Source: Mactra quadrangularis
Lineage: Eukaryota; Mollusca; Bivalvia; Venerida; Mactridae
Direction: 5' to 3'
NCBI GenBank assembly: GCA_025267735.1
Contig: CM046298.1
Coordinates: forward strand, 39,209,917-39,273,916
Length of the DNA stretch: 64,000 nt
Notes under the pieces: model-generated
What the model saw: the letters and a program-made list of their open reading frames with translations, nothing else
Told to the model about the DNA's origin: nothing
The model's database searches: none
Made by a program: the position numbers and the translations under genes
In this document: piece after piece, positions 44,601-54,499 of the stretch
Layout: every line of letters begins with the position of its first letter
Position numbering within the stretch: position 1 is the stretch's first letter

Positions 44601-47600
44601 TCAGTCTGTTTTATAACTATAATTAGACAATGAAAAAAATCCATTTGAGTACGATTAACTTAACATGAAAATGTAAATAGCATATTTAGGTACTATATAA
44701 TCATTGAACTTTTAATATCCAAATAGCAATTTAAATTTCTAAGTGAAGAAAATCTACATTTCATCTATTAATTGATTAATATGTTATCATTGTAAGGTCC
44801 CAAGAAGTATAAATGATATTCGAGACATACATTTAGGTCCTAAATAATGGTAATCATTAGATATGCCACTCCACGCTGGTTCAAATCACCTCTAAAACCT
44901 ATCCCTTGATTCCTGAGCAAACAACTTGATCCTTTTATATCAGTATGTGGGGGCGGGCAGGAAGCGAGTGATAAAAGAGTGATAAATCTGGGTTGTAAGA
45001 CTTGTATATCACAATCAAGGTAAAATTAATTACTAAAACCTTAAATAATCAAGCAAATTCAAAACTACTTTCACCCCTGCTTTTCTATCTGGTGTCCAAA
45101 TATCTAAGCTGAAGTTAATCTCTCCTTTAAAATCAAAACAAATCGTATAAAAACTTTCTAACCTTCAGGAGTGTGATACTGGGTTTCCATAGAAACAGAT
45201 CTTGAACCTGGCACAGATGGTTTACTTGAATCAGTACTTTTACCAACTTTCTTCATAAAGCTACAAGTAATTTATTCAAAATATGGATTAATTTAATCTT
45301 CATCATGCTATTTCAATTTCAAATCAAAATTACATACATTATCATCAAGTTTAAATTTTTTACAAAAGTGGTGTGACAAAATGACTTCTACTATCACTTC
45401 AATGTATATAGCTGTAATTTAGTACTCGAAGTCCAAAACTTTATGACTATTCCAATAATGCTTAAAGAAATGTTTTCTTCTCCGTTCAGTACTGAGAAAC
45501 CAGGAAGTGGAATCCAAGTAGTAAGAACTTGTTTCAATATAGAGCTAAAATAAAATAGTATAATGATAGTGAATAAAAAGTATCAAGAACAGAAATTTAT
45601 TTTTTAAATGAAAAATAGAATAGAGCATATGAAGCTATGCTTCATAATTACGTGTCTATTATCATACCTGTTTCTGTGTTTATGAAGAGATCTCAACATC
45701 GCACGAAGTCCATCTTCCATCCCTGTAGCACCAAACAATTCGGTGTCATTTAGATGTACTGTTTGTCTTATATCTTCTGCCTTTTTTACGTCATTTTCAA
45801 CATCATCATTATCTGATGATACAAATACCGTTTTCTGTGTCACTTCTTCTTTAAATTTCACTTTCTTTTTATCTTGTGCAAGGTCATCACTTTGATGACC
45901 TAAAGATGCAGAAGCTCCTTCTACATTTTCGGAATCATTATCTTCAACAAGGTCATCTGAATTAGTAGTTTCACCTTTATTTACCATATCACTATCTTTG
46001 GCAATAGGTATATCTTCATCTTTACTAGTGCTATTCAAAACAGGTCCAGTACTCTCTACACATGGCTCACTATCAGTTTGAACAACATGGACTGAATCTT
46101 GATTGAAAACATTGCCTTCAGGTTCATCTAAATCATTTGTATTTTCAGAAACATTGTCCATTTGTTCTACAGATCTGCTTTTTTCTTGTGATTTGTCGCT
46201 AGCACAATGTGTTTTACTATTAACAACATCTTCATCATTATTTAAATCATCATTTACAGTTGCTTCATAGTCAACATGCTTCTTTCTTTCATCAAGCTTT
46301 TCATCAGCTTGTTCGGATGCAACATTGACAAACTCTTCTGTTACATTTTCAACATGTACCTCAGGTGGTTCCTTTTGCATAGAACGTAGTGATACAGATT
46401 GTTGGGATTGTTGAAATCTATTTTGTAATCTATTAAGTTCTTCTGTAGCAGATGATATTAGTTCTTTCATAATCGCATCTTGTTCCTCTAATCTTTCAAC
46501 TTTTGATATAAGTTTCTTGATTTCTAAAAAAACGTGCATCATAGGGTTTAATAAAGTTTAAAGACATTGTAACATACAGAATACTGATCTTTTATCTGTC
46601 AATACATGACTTTATATATTGACTTGTTACTTTATTAACTTTCCTATGGCCATTTTAATATTCAAGCACCAAAATAATGGTCATTTGACACTTAACCACC
46701 TAAATAAGGGCCATTTTGATATTCAAACACCAAAATAATGGTCATTTTGATACTCAAGCACCAAAATAATGGTCATTTGACACTTAACCACCTAAATAAG
46801 GGCCATTTTGATATTCAAACACCTAAATAATGGTCATTTTGATACTCAAGCACCAAAATAATGGTCATTTGACACTTAACCACCTAAATAAGGGCCATTT
46901 TGATACTCAAACACCAAAATAATGGTCATTTTGATACTCAAGCACCAAAATAATGGTCATTTAAATACTCAAGCACCTAAAACCCAAATCAAACCATCAT
47001 ATCTACACAACTATAAGTCATGACTGAGGAGTGAGGAAGACTGACTATGACATCTCGGCATAACTAGCCTGGTACTTTAATGTCCATGTAGCTTTTTGTT
47101 TGGTCCCCAAATATAAAAAGGAAGTACAATAGTGTTTATTTGTAGTGCAAAGTCAGGAATGAGTAACAGTGATCTGACCATCAAATCTGACATTTTAATT
47201 GATATTTTCAATCCATATAGTGTTAATGCAAAAAATAAAAATATGGAAAATCATGACTTACAAGTGCAAAAAAATATAATAATTGAAAATTATAATTGTA
47301 TTTGTAACCAAAAATTCAAATGCAAACTAGAGACACAAATGTAAACATCAACTCACTGACTCCTAGAGAAAGAGACTTTATCCAAGAAATTTTGTACTGG
47401 GATACCAGGAGTCGACTACAGAGTAACAAAAAAATTATATATTTAAGTTGTAGGACTATGTTTTATTTTCAAGTTAAATATAAATACATGTACATTGTAA
47501 GTTTTAACTTTACAAACAAAATACATGATGAAATAGGCTAACATACCTGATTGTAAAGTATGCAACAAACCAGCACTGGAAATAAAGTAACATTAGTTCA

Positions 47601-48726
47601 ATGAAGTTATCTACATGTCATGAATCACCTTTCCAACACCTGATTTTTAAACTATTTTTGTGGTGAAAAATTAACAGTAAAATGACAGGTTTAGAGTACT
47701 TAATACGAGTAAAACATGGTCTGTGGTTTTAGAATTTATAGTTGCACTTCATGCTAAAATTTTGATTCATGTATATTCTTATAGTCTACATATCCTTAAT
47801 TTTAGACTTTCGAATTGTTTAAAAAAAATTGAGACAGACTCAGTGATCGAATTTCAGTTCTGTTCTCATGTTATAGTTATAACTTTTTTATACTTATAAG
47901 TTGTGTGGCTTAATGCTGTTTTTTCCATTAATAATGATTTTGCATAATGAAAATATCAGGCCTACCATTCACATGAACATTGCATTCCATTGTCATTTTG
48001 AACAACTTGATTTAGTCTTTCCAAAACTTGTCTTTGTTGAGTCAGTATTTCTTTAACAGCTTCATGAACCTCAATAATCTGTGAGTACAAAATATGTACA
48101 AAGGCTTTAATCACCATTGCTGAAGAAATTTGTAGACTGCACTCCCACCCAAGGGAAAGTGAGGGTGAAATTGTCGAAAGGAGTTGGACACTTTACTTAA
48201 GTTTTTACAGGAGTGGTATGTTAGCTAATTAAAAGTTAAAAAAGGTTCCACAGGGTCATATATTGATGCGTCATGAGTTTGAAATAGGCATCAGCTTGGG
48301 GTTTAACTATTGGTTTGTCACCACAAATTTTACCAGGGTGTTGTGGGTCGAGCGCAAACTCAAAACCTGAGGTTGGGCTGCAGGTGACAGAAGACAGGTG
48401 GATAAATTATTTTTTATAATAAGTTGGTTGTAAAAAGTCACTGAAATTCACTCTAGTCTCTACATATCAAATATTATAAATTACGCCTACTTTCGTTTTC
48501 GTGTGCAGTAACGAACAATTATTTCTTAAGTATTTTTTCATTACAAAGCTATTCAGGGTCACGATCATCATTTCCAACATTTTCGCTAATAACATCCAAT
48601 TCATATACATGCAATTGTCATTCCTATATCCCTCCCATGAGACCAAAAATGTCAAAATACGACAAATTTATATATCTCGAAAACGAAAGTAGAAATTATT
48701 ATAATTGAACGTACCTCGCTTTCCAT
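32543..48726 (-). CDS. VWA plus MIB/HERC2-domain protein, 17-exon gene (793 aa)
   Basis: Phase-consistent minus-strand exons: 48726-48715, 48078-47966, 47575-47547, 46523-45668, 45260-45163, 44616-44539, 43943-43824, 42920-42795, 42343-42266, 41712-41588, 39881-39792, 36703-36626, 36122-35948, 35196-35047, 34380-34280, 33357-33287, 32624-32543. These total 2382 nt, or 793 aa plus stop. Order of parts: coiled coil (~5-90), acidic disordered linker (~90-335), VWA domain (~405-595) with a DISES metal site (414-418), GGPSPMFGG (483-491) and ILITDG (519-524), a MIB/HERC2 domain (~631-692) and a degenerate second one (~702-767), then a basic tail. VWA domains bind protein partners through a metal ion; MIB/HERC2 domains are known from ubiquitin ligases, but no RING or HECT domain is seen. 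No signal peptide, so probably intracellular. I know no named vertebrate protein of this arrangement. The end of exon 16 is the least certain junction. Confidence 0.85.
33287..36122 (-). CDS. VWA/MIB gene, MIB/HERC2-coding exons 13-16
   Basis: Exons 36122-35948, 35196-35047, 34380-34280 and 33357-33287. Key residues are GTRVRRGPDWSYDDQDSGGP, GTIIGH, CYVNWDNNGTIDAYKFGEQG and KFDIKV, matching the family pattern RGPDWxWxDQDGG...GxV...VxWDNGxxxxYRxGxxGxxDL. A second, weaker module ends ALVRWQNGMRGTYTYEIGEN. The exon 13 acceptor (CATTGGTAAG) has a poor pyrimidine tract. Confidence 0.82.
35731..35852. repeat. two-copy ~62-bp tandem duplication
   Basis: TTTTAAAAGAAAGAAATATT... CAACAATTATATCAATTGA...CTTTCTGA.GCAACTT occurs twice head to tail with three or so differences, in an intron of the VWA/MIB gene about 100 bases 3' of exon 13. 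Confidence 0.8.
36475..36590. repeat. dispersed repeat, copy 1
   Basis: TTATCGCTTAGCCTTTATCG and AGATGGCCATA, followed by AAGTAAAA.TCTTCTTGTC, are shared with 60757-60870 in the same orientation. The family is unknown. Confidence 0.65.
37150..37296 (+). pseudogene. LINE reverse-transcriptase C-terminal remnant (intronic)
   Basis: A 48-codon frame reads EDDQTTEHILQTCERHHPER, then LAIWSTEITLQQEKLYG, and closes with a TAG at 37296. The E..T.EHIL..C cysteine/histidine pattern is typical of the C-terminal end of non-LTR retrotransposon ORF2 proteins. Upstream coding is missing, as expected for a 5'-truncated insertion. It is antisense within the VWA/MIB gene. Confidence 0.7.
37300..39780. other. 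intron of the VWA/MIB gene, no further features
   Basis: AT-rich. A near-duplicated TTAGCTCCCTTTA.AACTATC occurs at 37472 and 37523. No exon or transposon terminus could be supported. Confidence 0.4.
41101..41128. repeat. perfect 28-bp palindrome
   Basis: ATATCGACGCACCT is followed immediately by its exact reverse complement, in an intron of the VWA/MIB gene. The palindrome is GC-richer than its surroundings. Confidence 0.9.
41588..43943 (-). CDS. VWA/MIB gene, VWA-coding exons 7-10
   Basis: Exons 43943-43824, 42920-42795, 42343-42266 and 41712-41588; exon 11 (39881-39792) completes the domain. They encode SILLIDISESMVPHWQQVQQ (first MIDAS loop), HVALVTFGHETKV (core strand), GGPSPMFGGIHMAIAAIA (second loop, Ser where Thr is usual) and KVILITDGLATDP (third loop with Asp). 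All the main metal-coordinating positions of a VWA MIDAS are present, so it is likely functional. Confidence 0.88.
44848..45035 (+). repeat. tRNA-derived SINE (intronic)
   Basis: It has a box B-like GGTTCAAATCACCTC and a body ending GGTTGTAAGACTTGTATATC, related to 16375-16570 and 50050-50260. It is diverged. Confidence 0.55.
45668..46523 (-). CDS. VWA/MIB gene, large acidic exon 4
   Basis: Acceptor GTTTTTTTAG, donor AAACAG/GTATGAT. It opens with a heptad-patterned helix (IKKLISKVERLEEQDAIM, LQNRFQQSQQSVSLRS). About 230 residues of Asp/Glu/Ser/Asn-rich sequence without predicted fold follow, with one basic KKKVKFKE island. It ends in a helix MEDGLRAMLRSLHKHRNR. It contains no cysteine-rich or catalytic motif. 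Confidence 0.86.
46649..46984. repeat. minisatellite with three-unit higher-order structure (intronic)
   Basis: Eleven ~31-bp units built on TCATTTTGATACTCAAGCAC plus CAAAATAATGG. Three variant types alternate in a fixed order, giving a ~92-bp higher-order unit repeated three times. It lies in intron 3 of the VWA/MIB gene. Confidence 0.9.
47966..48078 (-). CDS. VWA/MIB gene, exon 2 (coiled coil)
   Basis: Acceptor CTCACAG, donor GAATG/GTAGGC. It encodes IIEVHEAVKEILTQQRQVLE and continues RLNQVVQNDNG, with hydrophobic heptads, then a CSC. Exon 1 (48726-48715) supplies only MESE. Its ATG follows an in-frame upstream region with no better start. Confidence 0.8.
48487..48692. mobile_element. MITE adjoining the first splice donor of the VWA/MIB gene
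   Basis: CTACTTTCGTTTTCG at 48487-48501 is exactly inverted at 48678-48692. The ~206-bp unit ends about 20 bases 3' of the exon 1 donor. A single CGAAAGTAGG also occurs at ~48883. No target duplication is evident. Confidence 0.65.
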
Positions 48727-48959
48727 TGTTTCTTTGTTACCCTTTAATCATTCTTATAAATAAAAAACGTACGAAAAAGCAGACATTTTTAAACAATTTT
48801 AGTGTTTAATTAGTTATTTTCTAGGACAATCTCTTTAATCCACTACGCATATATATTTTGGATTAGAAAACCAAGTTCAAACCGAAAGTAGGAAAATTCC
48901 CATTAATGGTAATATTTAAATTCCAGCCAAACACGGTCTCAAAACGGACTACTAAAAAG

Positions 48960-50040
48960 TTATGAATATGATATTGATTGTATAAAAACGGGTGCTTACG
49001 ACTTATGAGTAACTTTGAAAGACATTTTAAATTAATTGTATTGGTATTTTTATATAGGCATACTTTTTATAACTTAGTAGAAAAATCTTGGACACCTCTG
49101 TCTTTCCTTTTTTGGCAGTGTGGAAGGTCTGTGGGTTTTGTTACCTTTGCAGTTTCTTTTTGTATTCTTTTTATAAAGAACCATGTAATATAATGATGTC
49201 ACTTGCTGGAGTAAATAAAATCACAGTCACGTATTGCATATTTGGTGTAATTCTATTTATAGCTAAATTTCTGTTGACAAATATTATTATTTTGACATTG
49301 GAAGTGCCATCACACATAAATATCCTTATAGAAGCATGTGAACGATAGGTGTTAATATGTCCTCCAAGTAGACAACATCAACAAGACAAGCCATGGATTG
49401 CAAACCACATGGCCAGAGATAGGTAGACCCACATCAATCAAAGATCCTTGAAGGTTCATCGTCGGCAACCACAGTACTTTCTTTTGTTACACTTCATACA
49501 CTGGGAAATTTGACTGACAAAGTCTCGTTTTCATAAATATGCATGAGGCAGGGGAGACCAATCTTCTTCCAATGAAATTGCATGTTACACTTAAATACTC
49601 ATCGATAACAATGACGTCATACTGGTTTTTTTTTACTTAAAATAGAAACCAACGCATATGTTAATTTTAAAACAACAGTTGCCTAATTTCAATGTTTAGT
49701 TTTCTGCAGTGGTTTCCATGCGGAACCAATGAAACTGCCTTATTTATCTAATTATTACGAGATTTTCCTCACCAAATGGCCATCGGTACATAATGCAACA
49801 CGGCGGAATAGTGCATTGTGGGATAACCAACAATGTTGAAGGTTGTGCTCAAACAAATCCTTATACCGGTATCTTTGAATGATATCTGTGAGCATGATAG
49901 TTCTACATCAGGAAGTTTCTATTTTCCTAAGTTTAATTTTTTTCATTGATTTTACAGAAAAAAAAAATTTTCTTAGGTGCTCAATAACTTGAACTTCAGG
50001 ACCATTTCTGTTAACTTTCACCAAAGCATCAGCAGCAGAT
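48960..50040. other. intergenic stretch between the VWA/MIB and TEX261 genes, left part
   Basis: Two overlapping plus-strand frames at 48978-49348 lack recognisable motifs or codon character. Nothing else could be supported. The VWA/MIB promoter should lie just above 48730. Confidence 0.4.
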
Positions 50041-50049
50041 CCATTTAGG

Positions 50050-50260
50050 AGCAAACATGGCTAAGAGGTTATGTTGCTGGACTGGAAAACATAGAATAGC
50101 AAGCTCTGCTTTGAATCTAATCCCATCCAAAATAACGATTGTTTACTTAAGAAACTTCATCTTACAGTCTCAGAATCTGGGGACTGGAATGCAAACTTAA
50201 AATTGATTATTATAAGTTGTAAGAACTTGTAGATTGCATCAGGAAGAAAAAACAATTAAC
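50050..50260 (+). repeat. tRNA-derived SINE
   Basis: It has a degenerate tRNA-like head (TGGCTAAGAGGTTATGTTGC) and a CTTTGAATCTAATCCCATCC box B region. The body ends TTGTAAGAACTTGTAGATTGC, shared with the copies at 16375 and 44848. Confidence 0.6.
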
Positions 50261-50624
50261 TCATAAAATATATTGCACAGGCTCTCAACTATGAGAAACA
50301 GTTTATTTAAAGTACAAAATATGAAACTTTTAAAACATTCACATTTACAATGTAATTGATATCGAAATATGACACTTTTCATTAATATCAGATAAGATTA
50401 CAAATTATAAACAAAGTGTAAAAGTCAACAGTTAACCACACACTACAAAACTACCAATTACAAAAAATTACACTGGAAGAGATTTTCTCAGTCATTTTTT
50501 CTCAGAAACATAATAAGCAGGAATACAAAGAAGGATATTTGTCAATTTAGGAAGTAGGAATTTTTTATTTCAACTTGTAAGCCCAGAAAATCAATTATGC
50601 TTGGAGCTAAGCCACTCTAAAATA

Positions 50625-52054
50625 CAGTCCACCCCCTCCTAACGGCCACCCCTCTTAAGCGGTCACCCCCTGTAAGCGGCCAGCTCATGCCGCGACCGTC
50701 GGAAAACGCTCTATAATGCACCCCTATTAAGCGGTCACCCCCGTTCTCCAGCCAACGGCCAGCCATTTTGCATCCCAAACCAAATTTTCCCCCTGCGTAA
50801 GCGGCCACGTGCATGAGTCTGACCGTTATGTATATTGACAAAATTTATCAAAGCGTGTCATCTTTTGTCGTTATACATAATACACATGTCAACGTTATCG
50901 AATAAACTTTATCACGTTGCCGATGGCAACATAACTATGCAGTCCCTTTATGATCGAGAAAGCCAATCAGAGCAGTTAATTTAGACACACCTTTCGCGGT
51001 TTGCTCGATAATTATAGAACTTAAGAAAATGCACATTAAAGTTAAACGATAGTTTGATCTTGTTGTGTATTTCGCACCTACGAATATTATCTATTACTAA
51101 GCGGTCACCGCGGTCATGTATATTGACATAATTGCCCGTGTATTATTAATACAAAGGAAATCGCTACATTATTTTGTCAATTAGTCGTGACAGGCTCTAA
51201 AAATCAATAATTAGCTATCTTATAGTTGTTAGCGTGTATCAACTGAGTGACACGGATTATAATCTATTCTGATCATTATGTTTTACATAATATACAATGA
51301 ACAATTTAACCTATATCCGGTCATGTTTAAAACCAATACTGACCGTTCAATCTTCGTAAGAGGGATGAATTATTGCCAAAACATTTTATGTGACGGAAAA
51401 TAATTTAAGTGTGTTTATAGAACATGTTTATTGCATGTGAAGATATACTTTTGAAAAAGTACGATCATCCGAATCTATTTGTTCGTAAGGAAATAATTTT
51501 CATAATTCATATTTTTAAACAAAGAAAGGTCAAAATTGAGGACGTTAAAATGCATTTTCCGAAAATAGGATGCGTTCTACATTCGAATTATTTAAACGAG
51601 GCTAACAATGATACACAATTTTCAAAGCACTAGATATTAAATTATTTGTTGGTTAATAAGACTTTTATCACATTTCAGACACATAAATTGCGTAAATTTC
51701 ACAGTTTTATTTTCGTATTTTTAACTATTACGGCATTTAGTCTGAACGACTAAATTACCGATTTTTTTTCTCAACTTGGTCGTACATTATATCAGCAAGT
51801 ATTTAGTTTTTATCTATTCAACAGAAGTAAAGAATATTACACAGAATGAAAATAATTTACTGTCTATTGCGTGACCTTGTCTTGTAAAGCATAAAACAAG
51901 CATACAACTGCAATTAAAACAACTCTATTTCATTAAAACTTTACCTCCAGACCCCCCCCTCTCTCAATGCCAACCCCCCTCTTAAGTGGTCACCCCGCTT
52001 AAGCAGCCAATTTGGCTGTTTCCCTTGGCTGGCTGCTTAAGAGGGGCTGGACTG
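50625..52054. mobile_element. Tigger/pogo-like nonautonomous DNA transposon
   Basis: CAGTCCACCCCCTCCTAACGG-type left end at 50625 and its inverse ending GGGGCTGGACTG at 52054, with TA immediately outside both ends. Subterminal repeats of TTAAGCGGTCACCCC type occur at both ends in inverse orientation. The interior of ~1 kb has no transposase frame. A TA target and CAGT..TTAAGCGG termini fit the pogo/Tigger branch of Tc1/mariner. Confidence 0.8.
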
Positions 52055-52099
52055 TATTTTGCTTCTTAAACTCTCCTGCATGAGCATCCTACCAGCCCC

Positions 52100-54260
52100 C
52101 GCCATGCATTAACCACTAAATCATACAACAAAATTGACAAATATCCTCCCAATAAAGACTTTGTAAGTCAGGTTTGGTGGATTTCTATATAAAAATTGTG
52201 AAAACAATATAAATTCAATATATAGTTAAATGAATACCTGGTATTATAGACCACATTATATCCTTGCGCCTAATTACATACATATTATCAACTTTTGGTT
52301 TTTCCATCACATCAGTAATTTAAACATGCATTTACACAGCTTTTATACAATAAATAGTTAATATTTCATGTTCAATTTAGATCATGTAATAAGTAATTCA
52401 AATAAAGCCTACTCTATCCAATTTTATAGATATTAAAAATTACATATTTATGTTCATTTTATATAACATTATACATGTGAGTTATTCAAATAAAGCCTAG
52501 TCTATTTATTATATATTATTATCAATAATAGTCTTAACAAAATAATGCAATATGATTGGTTAAAATCAATGATATGAACACACTTATTTCAAATATCGTA
52601 CAAATATATATGAAGATAAATGATGCACATTTTAGGCTTCAAAATAGATGGCCACTGTCAATGTTTCAATATTTGCTTTGATCTGAAACTCATATCAATA
52701 ATTTGAATTCAGCCGGAACATATTCAAAGTAGCTTAACATAAGTAGTTTAACATAAATAAGCGAAAAAAGAACTGACAATAAAAATGGAATTAATATATT
52801 TTTTTCATGAAACCAGAGCAAATTACCTGTAACTCTTATATACATGACGAAAAAGTAAATAGTTTTTGTAGCACTTCCTATATAACACTTCAAATAATTA
52901 ATTTCAATTTAATCTTTAATATAGAATAAAAAAAAATAGAAAAACTTTTTACATGCACCAAAGGTACAAATTCAATTCAACTGTACCTCAGTAAAATGGA
53001 ATACCTATAATATTTTTGAGCATCAATTCATATCAGAAGCTGTAGATCATCAATAGTCAAAACTATACATGTGTCTCAGTAAGACTCCTTTTCAAACAAT
53101 TATTATAGTTTCAAATTTCAAAAAAAGTACAAGAGCTCTCACATATGAAGTCTAAAGTCAACAAACATCTTATGAACTTTATGATTCAAAACAGTTTTAA
53201 GCCCCAATATAAATTAAAAATGTAGTGATTAGCAGTAAAAAATTGAGTTGATACGGAAACGAAAACCTTAACTTATTTCTAGATCATGTCAGATTTTGTG
53301 GTACACTGACTTAATTTAAAGAAGAATGATAACGATTTTTGCCATACATACTGTAGACATGCACCACGGATCAAGAGAGAGAAAAACAAAGATACAAAAC
53401 ACTGGACATTTTTTAAAGACTTATGTAAAAGAATATACAGTCTACAAAGTTAGAGGGTGCCCAGTTGCCCAGGACAACTACATTTTTGTTCGGCAACCAA
53501 TAATTTCTTTTGGGCAACCAAAAATCTACTAACTGGATATAGTGCTTCCTACTAGTATGACCTTTTTGGACAACCACTTTCATTTCCTAATTTCGTATAT
53601 TGATCATACATACACACATACAATACTTTCTGCTGGTATTTTCAGGTTAATTTAGTTTTTCAGTAAATCAATTTTTAAATACACAGCTTCATCTTTGACA
53701 TAGAAAATTCAAATTTTCAAGTAACAATATCAAAGCTAAATAGACACAAAAGTGAACTGAAAATTGAATCAACAAGCCCAGTTGAGTTGACAGTTATGTG
53801 AATATTGCAGCGAACAGTATGAAGGAAAAAGAAATGGTTCCTACATAAATTCAGTATAACATTTACTACCACATCACTTTACTAGAAAAAAAGTATTGCA
53901 GTATTTTTTACACTCAAGATAACAATTTAAATGTTCCTAGTAAAATCAGTCAGTCTTTACATTAAACCACTAGCCCATTGCCTGAGACACGTAAATACTC
54001 TGTCAAAAAGTTGAAATTATTTTTTTCATAAATTATGATAAATTGGTCTAGTTGACAATTTGGCTGGTAAATATTTAGAGTAATAAAACAGTCAGACTAG
54101 CACTTTAATGCTAAGACAGTTATATAATTTATTGCGCTGTAGAATGGACAAGCAGGTTTCTATCACAAAACTTCACATTAAACTCTGTCTCTATGGCTAA
54201 CAACCTCACAAACTAAATATCTTTCTTCTTCCAGAATACCAGGGACTACAGAAATCAAAG
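52100..54260. other. AT-rich intergenic region downstream of TEX261
   Basis: It holds a ~110-bp direct repeat around ATTCAAATAAAGCCTA (52396 and 52486) and the dispersed repeat at 53446-53530. No coding exon is supported. It probably includes the TEX261 3' UTR at its right edge. Confidence 0.4.
53446..53530. repeat. dispersed repeat, copy 2
   Basis: GCCCAGTTGCCCAGGACAAC...GGCAACCAATAATTTCTTTTGGGCAACC matches 31905-31990 in the same orientation. Confidence 0.6.
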
Positions 54261-54265
54261 ATAAA

Positions 54266-54499
54266 TCAAAAATGTTTTTTCACTCTTTCAGGAAGAACAC
54301 TGTCTTGTGCACTTTTTAACATAGATAAAAGTCCATATTTCTTTCCCTTTCTACTAAAATAGTTTGATACAACGTCTGTTTCGTCACTTGTAGTAGAGCT
54401 TCTCCCACTTGTTGTCGGTAAAACATTCTCATTGGCTGACAGAGAGACGAAGAAAGCAAATGGCACCAACCATAAACATATAGTAAAAAAAGCAAGCAC
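54266..54499 (-). CDS. TEX261: TEX261 exon 5 (C-terminal)
   Basis: Acceptor CTTACAG before 54499; stop at 54266. It encodes the last membrane segment (VLAFFTICLWLVPFAFFVSL), then NENVLPTT, a Ser/Thr-rich insertion, DVVSNYF and a basic cytosolic tail. The Ser/Thr stretch is longer than I recall for vertebrates. Confidence 0.95.
   Translation of the reverse strand: MLAFFTICLWLVPFAFFVSLSANENVLPTTSGRSSTTSDETDVVSNYFSRKGKKYGLLSMLKSAQDSVLPERVKKHF

Noticed and set aside
48978..49348. Two overlapping plus-strand hydrophobic frames
   Set aside because: No motif, no splice continuity and no conserved start context; consistent with chance in AT-rich DNA.
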